NCBI RefSeq assembly: GCF_005519465.1
Contig: NZ_CP027858.1
Coordinates: 4,898,001-4,962,000, forward strand
Length of the DNA: 64,000 nt
From: Streptomyces clavuligerus
Lineage (GTDB): Bacteria; Actinomycetota; Actinomycetes; Streptomycetales; Streptomycetaceae
Direction of reading: 5' to 3'
Positions 59,982 to 64,000 of the stretch are shown here, one piece after another. Position 1 is the stretch's first letter. The number at the start of each line of letters is the position of its first letter. Below the pieces are notes generated by a model. It ran no database searches and was not told the origin of the DNA. It saw nothing but the letters and a program-made list of their open reading frames with translations. The position numbers and the translations under genes were made by a program.

Positions 59982-61433
59982 ATGCTGCCGTTCAGACCGG
60001 CCCGCGCGTTGGTCGCGGCGCTGCTCGCGGCCCTGTTCGGAGCGCTGGCGCTCCCCGCCCCGTCCGTCTGGGCGGCCGATCGCACGGTCCAGGGCGGGCG
60101 GCTCGACTGGGGGCTCAAGTCCTCGTTCCAGAAGTACGTCACCGGGCCGATCGCGAACGGCGGTTACCGGTTGACGGGCGGGTCCGCGACGGTCGGGCAG
60201 AGCCTCTTCCGCTTCCACTCGGCGCAGGGGGCGTACGACCCGGACAGCGGCGCGTTCGAGGCCCGGTTCAGCGGCGGGGTGCACTTCACCGGCCATCGCA
60301 CGCCCGACGGCAGCCATGAGCTGGACCTCTCGCTGAGCCGTCCCACCGTCAGGATCTCCGGCGGGAAGGGCACTCTCCACGCCGACATGGTGAGCAAGGC
60401 CCGGGGCACCGGGAAGGTCACCACCGCCCGGCAGGTGGCGTTCGCCTCGCTCGACCTCTCCGGCATCGACATGCGGGGCGGCACCAGTCCCGTCGCGCTC
60501 ACCCGGGTCCCCGCCACCCTCACCGCGCAGGGGGCCACGGCCTTCGCGGGCTTCTACCCGGCGGGCACCCCGCTCGACCCGGTCAGCCTCAGCGTGGACG
60601 TGGCGGCGGGCGCCCCGCGGCAGCGGGAGCCCGGGCCGTCCACGCCGCCGGAGCCCCGGCCGTCCGCGACGCCGAAGCAGACGAAGCCCGGGGCGGGGGC
60701 GGGCGCGGTGCGCGACGCCGCCGTCGACTGGGGTGTGCGGCGCACCTTCCGCGAGTACGTCACCGGCTCGATCGCGCAGGGCGAGTGGACCCTGAACGAC
60801 GGCGCACAGGACGGGGGAGCCCTCTTCCGCTTCCCGGAGGGGACGGGCACCTACGACGCGGGGAAGCGGACCCTGACGGCCTCGTTCGCGGGTTCCGTGC
60901 GCTTCACCGGTGCCCATCTCGACCTCACCCTCGGCAAGGTCACCGCGGCCGTGCGCTCGGGCCGGGGCACGCTGAGCGCCGACGTCACCTCGGCGGGCCG
61001 CACCCAGCGGGCCGTGCCGCTGGTGACCTTCCGGGCCGACGACTTCACACCGGAGAACGGTCTGATCGCCCTGACCGAGGCCCCGGCCACCCTCACCGGG
61101 CCGGGTGCCCGCGCCTTCGGCTCGATGTACCGGGCGGGCACCGCGATGGACCCGGTCTCCCTCGCCGTCGCGGTGGACGAGGGGGTGCGTCTGCCCGCAC
61201 TGCCCGACCTGGGCAGCGACAGCTCCGCCGGGCCCGTGACGGCCGCGCCCTCCGCGCCCGCCGGGCAGCGGTCCGCCGCCACCGCCGGGTCCCCGGGCGC
61301 GGCGGAGCGGGCGGACTCCGCCGACGGCTCCTCCCGCACCTGGGTGTTCGCCGCCGCGGGCGCGGCCCTCCTCGCCGCTGCCGCTGCCGCCGCCCTCCTC
61401 GTCGTACGCCGCCGCCGTACGACCCCCAACTGA
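59982..61433 (+). CDS. surface HtaA-domain haem-binding protein, membrane anchored
   Basis: 483 residues. Signal peptide to about residue 31 (VWA), two HtaA domains (about 36-205 and 245-405) and a C-terminal membrane helix (about 452-475) followed by RRRR, facing the cell interior. Each domain opens with LDWGLKSSFQKYVTGPI or VDWGVRRTFREYVTGSI (Tyr is the expected axial haem ligand) and has an FTGH/FTGAH His. HtaA domains of Corynebacterium bind haem and hand it to HmuT. ATG 59982 with GGAAGGG upstream. No sortase motif. First gene rightward of the iron box. Confidence 0.92.
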   Translation: MLPFRPARALVAALLAALFGALALPAPSVWAADRTVQGGRLDWGLKSSFQKYVTGPIANGGYRLTGGSATVGQSLFRFHSAQGAYDPDSGAFEARFSGGVHFTGHRTPDGSHELDLSLSRPTVRISGGKGTLHADMVSKARGTGKVTTARQVAFASLDLSGIDMRGGTSPVALTRVPATLTAQGATAFAGFYPAGTPLDPVSLSVDVAAGAPRQREPGPSTPPEPRPSATPKQTKPGAGAGAVRDAAVDWGVRRTFREYVTGSIAQGEWTLNDGAQDGGALFRFPEGTGTYDAGKRTLTASFAGSVRFTGAHLDLTLGKVTAAVRSGRGTLSADVTSAGRTQRAVPLVTFRADDFTPENGLIALTEAPATLTGPGARAFGSMYRAGTAMDPVSLAVAVDEGVRLPALPDLGSDSSAGPVTAAPSAPAGQRSAATAGSPGAAERADSADGSSRTWVFAAAGAALLAAAAAAALLVVRRRRTTPN

Positions 61434-61453
61434 TCGACACAAGGAGTACCCCC

Positions 61454-63226
61454 ATGTCAGCCCCCGCCTCACGCCGCCCGGCCGCTCTCGTGGTGGCGGC
61501 CACCGCCGTCGCCCTCGGCGCCGGTGCCCTCGCCCTCCCCGCGTTCGCCGCCGGTGCGGCCACCCAGAACGTGCGGGGTGGGACGGGCGGGCCGCCCGCC
61601 GGGGCCGCCATCGGCCTCCGGGACGGCGTGCTGGAGTGGGGCTTCAAGGAGTCGTTCCGGACGTATGTGGCGAGGAGCGGCACGATCACGGCCCGGGACG
61701 GCGCCACCCAGGCGGCACGGAACGGAACGTTCACCTTCACCGGCGGTACGGGGACCTACACCCTGGCCGACCACAGCACCCGTACCGCGTTCACGGGGGA
61801 GGTCGAGTTCCGGACCCCGCGGCTCTCGCTCGTCCTCGCCGATGTGAGGGTGAGCACGGCGGGGACACGCGGCACCGTCGAGGCCGATGTCACCGTGGAC
61901 GGCGAGAAGCGGAACGACATTCCGGTGGCCGAAGTGGATCTGACCGGCGCCTCCCGGCCCACGGGGGGCGAGGGAGGGGCGATGGTCTTCACGGCGCTCC
62001 CGGCGAAGCTGACGGCGGAGGGGGCGGCGGCGTTCCGTTACCCGGCGGGCGAGGCGGTCGACCCGTTGACGTTCAGCGTCAGGGCGGGGGAGGTCCGGCC
62101 CCCGGAGCCGGGCCCCATCGACCCCGAGCCCGCCCCTGACCCCGACCCCGCTCCTGACCCCGAGCCCGCCCCTGACCCGAAGCCGAAGCCTGACCCCGAG
62201 CCTGCTCCTGACCCTGACCCGAAGCCGGAACCGGACGCCGGGCGGGACCCGGACTCCTCCCAGGGCTCCGATTCCGTTTCCGGCACCGGAAACGGCACCG
62301 GCGCCGGAAACGGGTCACCGGAGTCCTCCGGCGAACAGGGCGGGACCCGCGAGCAGGGCGGGACCCGCGCGCGGGCCACCGGGCAGATCGCCGACGGCCG
62401 TCTCGACTGGGGTGTGCTGAAGCGGTTCCGGGAGTACGTCACCGGACCCATCGCCCAGGGCCGGATCGACCCGGCGGGCGGGGCGGTGAAGCTCGGCGAG
62501 GGCTTCCGCTTCCCCACGGCCACGGGCACCTTCGACGCCAGGCGGAACACACTCGACGCCGCCTTCCGGGGCAGCCTGCGCTTCCGCGGCCACCAGGACC
62601 CCAAGACCGGGGTCTGGGCCCTCGACCTGCGGATGAGCGGCTTCGAGATCAAGATCGACGGAGCCCGGGGCACGGTGTCCGCCGACATCACCACCAAGAG
62701 CCGCACCTCGGGGGAGACGGTGCACCACCGGGACATCCCCCTCGGTACGGTGACGGTCCCCGCCGGGGGGCTCGCCGTCAAGGACCGGGTGGTCCGGATG
62801 ACCGGCGCGCAGGCGAGGCTGACCGAGGCGGCCACCCGGCCCTTCGAGGGCATGTACCAGGTGAACGAGCCCCTGGACCGGATCGACCTCGCCGTCTCGC
62901 TCGACAAGGACGCCGAGCTGCCGCCCGGTTCCGGCACCGGGACCACCGGCGGAAGCGGCGGAACGAACGGTACTGGCGGAACGAACGGCACCGGCGGCGC
63001 GGTCGGCGGTGGCGGAACGGGCGGTACCACCGGCGGAGGCACGGTCGGCGGCGGCACGGTCGGCGGAGGGACGGGCGACGGCGCGGCGGCCGGCTCCGGC
63101 TCCCTGGCCGCCACCGGCTCCGGCCTGCCCGCCGGTGCCCTGATCGGCGCCTCGGCCGCCGTCGTCGCGGCCGGTGCCGGGACCGTCCTCCTCGTCCGGC
63201 GGCGGGGGACGGCCACCCGCGGCTGA
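61454..63226 (+). CDS. sortase-anchored HtaA-domain haem-binding protein
   Basis: 590 residues. Signal peptide to about residue 33 (FAA), a first HtaA domain (about 48-205, starting LEWGFKESFRTYV), an acidic DPEPAPDPDP linker (about 220-260) followed by a Gly/Ser/Thr stretch, a second HtaA domain (about 318-485, LDWGVLKRFREYVTGPI with FRGHQDPK), and a Gly/Thr-rich spacer. At the C-terminus LAATG (residues 551-555), a hydrophobic helix and RRR form a sorting signal of the LAxTG type used by class E sortases of Streptomyces. ATG 61454 with AAGGAG 8 nt upstream, 20 bp after the previous stop, so cotranscribed. Cell-wall-linked counterpart of its neighbour. Confidence 0.92.
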   Translation: MSAPASRRPAALVVAATAVALGAGALALPAFAAGAATQNVRGGTGGPPAGAAIGLRDGVLEWGFKESFRTYVARSGTITARDGATQAARNGTFTFTGGTGTYTLADHSTRTAFTGEVEFRTPRLSLVLADVRVSTAGTRGTVEADVTVDGEKRNDIPVAEVDLTGASRPTGGEGGAMVFTALPAKLTAEGAAAFRYPAGEAVDPLTFSVRAGEVRPPEPGPIDPEPAPDPDPAPDPEPAPDPKPKPDPEPAPDPDPKPEPDAGRDPDSSQGSDSVSGTGNGTGAGNGSPESSGEQGGTREQGGTRARATGQIADGRLDWGVLKRFREYVTGPIAQGRIDPAGGAVKLGEGFRFPTATGTFDARRNTLDAAFRGSLRFRGHQDPKTGVWALDLRMSGFEIKIDGARGTVSADITTKSRTSGETVHHRDIPLGTVTVPAGGLAVKDRVVRMTGAQARLTEAATRPFEGMYQVNEPLDRIDLAVSLDKDAELPPGSGTGTTGGSGGTNGTGGTNGTGGAVGGGGTGGTTGGGTVGGGTVGGGTGDGAAAGSGSLAATGSGLPAGALIGASAAVVAAGAGTVLLVRRRGTATRG

Positions 63227-63351
63227 GCCGGGACGTCCGGGGTCCGCCACGGCGGAATCGGGCCGCGCCCGCGGGGAGCACACGGCCGCGGCCCGTCGAG
63301 GTTCGGGAAAAGCGCGCACGTCACCGGGGGAACGGATGCTTCAATGCCCCC

Positions 63352-64000
63352 GTGAACGCACGCGATCCGCGCCAGTCCCTCGACGTACTCCATGTCTTCT
63401 GCGACGCCGACGGGCGGCACGGCAACGCCCTCGGCGTCGTCCGCGACCCCCGGGCCTGCCCCGATCCGGCCGCGCGCCAGGCCCTCGCCGACGAACTCGG
63501 CTTCAGTGAGACCGTGTTCGTCGACGATCCCGAGCGCGGCACCGTGGACATCTACACCCCCGGGGCCCGGCTGCCCTTCGCCGGACACCCCCTCGTCGGC
63601 GCCGCCTGGCTGCTCGACCTGGCGGAGCTGAACCCTCCGGCGGGCACCGTCTGGGCCCGTGGCGACGGCGAGTTCACCTGGATCACCGCGCGCCCCGAGT
63701 GGGCGCCGCCCCGGAACCTGGAGCGCTTCCCGACCCCCGCGGCCGTGGACGCGCTGCCCTCGCCCCCGCCGGGGGACGGCTGGCTCTACGCCTGGGCCTG
63801 GGAGGACGAGCCCGCGGGGCGGATCAGGGCGCGCGCCTTCCCCCGGCGCCCCGGTGGGGTCGTCGAGGACGAGGCGACGGGCGCCGCCGCGCTGCTGCTC
63901 ACCGAGCGGCTGGGCCGGGCCCTGAACATCACTCAGGGCCGGGGGTCGCAGATCCTGACGGCCCCCGGCCCCGACGGCACGGTGGAGATCGGCGGACGGG
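63352..64000 (+). CDS. PhzF-family isomerase, 3' partial
   Basis: First 216 codons of a PhzF/YddE family protein; the gene continues past the window. Features: LDVLHVFCDADGRHGNALGVV, the catalytic Glu in FSETVFVDD, RLPFAGHPLVGAAWLL and, near the C-terminal half, VVEDEATGAAALLL. PhzF proteins are isomerases of phenazine synthesis or of unknown substrates; nothing nearby points to phenazines. GTG 63352 is the start; GGGGG and CCCCC flank a 16-nt loop just before it, which might hide the ribosome-binding region. Separated by 125 bp from the HtaA operon. Confidence 0.9.
   Translation, partial: MNARDPRQSLDVLHVFCDADGRHGNALGVVRDPRACPDPAARQALADELGFSETVFVDDPERGTVDIYTPGARLPFAGHPLVGAAWLLDLAELNPPAGTVWARGDGEFTWITARPEWAPPRNLERFPTPAAVDALPSPPPGDGWLYAWAWEDEPAGRIRARAFPRRPGGVVEDEATGAAALLLTERLGRALNITQGRGSQILTAPGPDGTVEIGGR

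Overview
The window is very G+C-rich DNA with codons ending almost always in G or C, GTG/TTG/CTG starts, many stop/start overlaps (ATGA, GTGA) and an MsiK-style sugar importer without its own ATPase. With the WhiJ-type cassette, the streptogrisin-like protease and the DmdR-type iron box, this points to a Streptomyces chromosome (inference from content; no database search was made). No tRNA, rRNA, CRISPR array or intact mobile element was found. One RNA gene, rnpB, is clear.

1-18300 is largely a KstR (sterol-catabolism repressor) neighbourhood. A truncated aldehyde dehydrogenase and a 3Fe-4S ferredoxin lead in, followed by kstR. Three sequences fit the 14-bp KstR operator TNNAACNNGTTNNA exactly: in front of a glycosyltransferase/methyltransferase/toroid-protein cassette (2275), between a methyltransferase and an SCP-x-type thiolase (10264), and in front of an Hsd4B-like hydratase (14662), which is followed by an alcohol dehydrogenase and an SDR. 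Together these look like beta-oxidation of a sterol side chain or similar substrate. A luciferase-like oxidoreductase, a trypsin-like protease, a membrane protein, an MFS exporter and an orphan DesR-like response regulator lie among them.

18300-32000 is housekeeping: a small GKHRG/GRHRR protein and a proline-rich propeller-like protein; the Nif3 - zinc-ribbon (CTG start) - RNase H/phosphatase operon; a 299-bp internally deleted IS30 relative; eda, yaaA, an RNB ribonuclease, a PH-like membrane protein with a MerR regulator, rnpB with a textbook terminator, and an ECF sigma factor.

32000-37500 is a polyol/sugar operon (DeoR regulator, lipoprotein binding protein, two permeases, zinc dehydrogenase), the last four genes translationally coupled. 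37600-45800 holds a Tat-exported hydrolase-like protein lacking the nucleophile serine, an acyltransferase, a WhiJ/AbaA-type cassette (HATPase, XRE-DUF5753, a DUF397 protein with three tandem motifs), a streptogrisin-like protease, a hydrolase and an SDR. 45900-55400 carries PhoD, a Bcr/CflA exporter, a secreted propeller-like protein, an Rsm22-like methyltransferase, a dimethylargininase with a divergent TetR, and a primase-polymerase-like protein.

55400-63300 is a haem-acquisition locus: a divergent iron box separates hmuTUV (plus an FTR1-like protein that has lost both REGxE motifs) from two HtaA-domain surface proteins, one with an LAATG sortase signal. A PhzF-family gene runs off the right edge.
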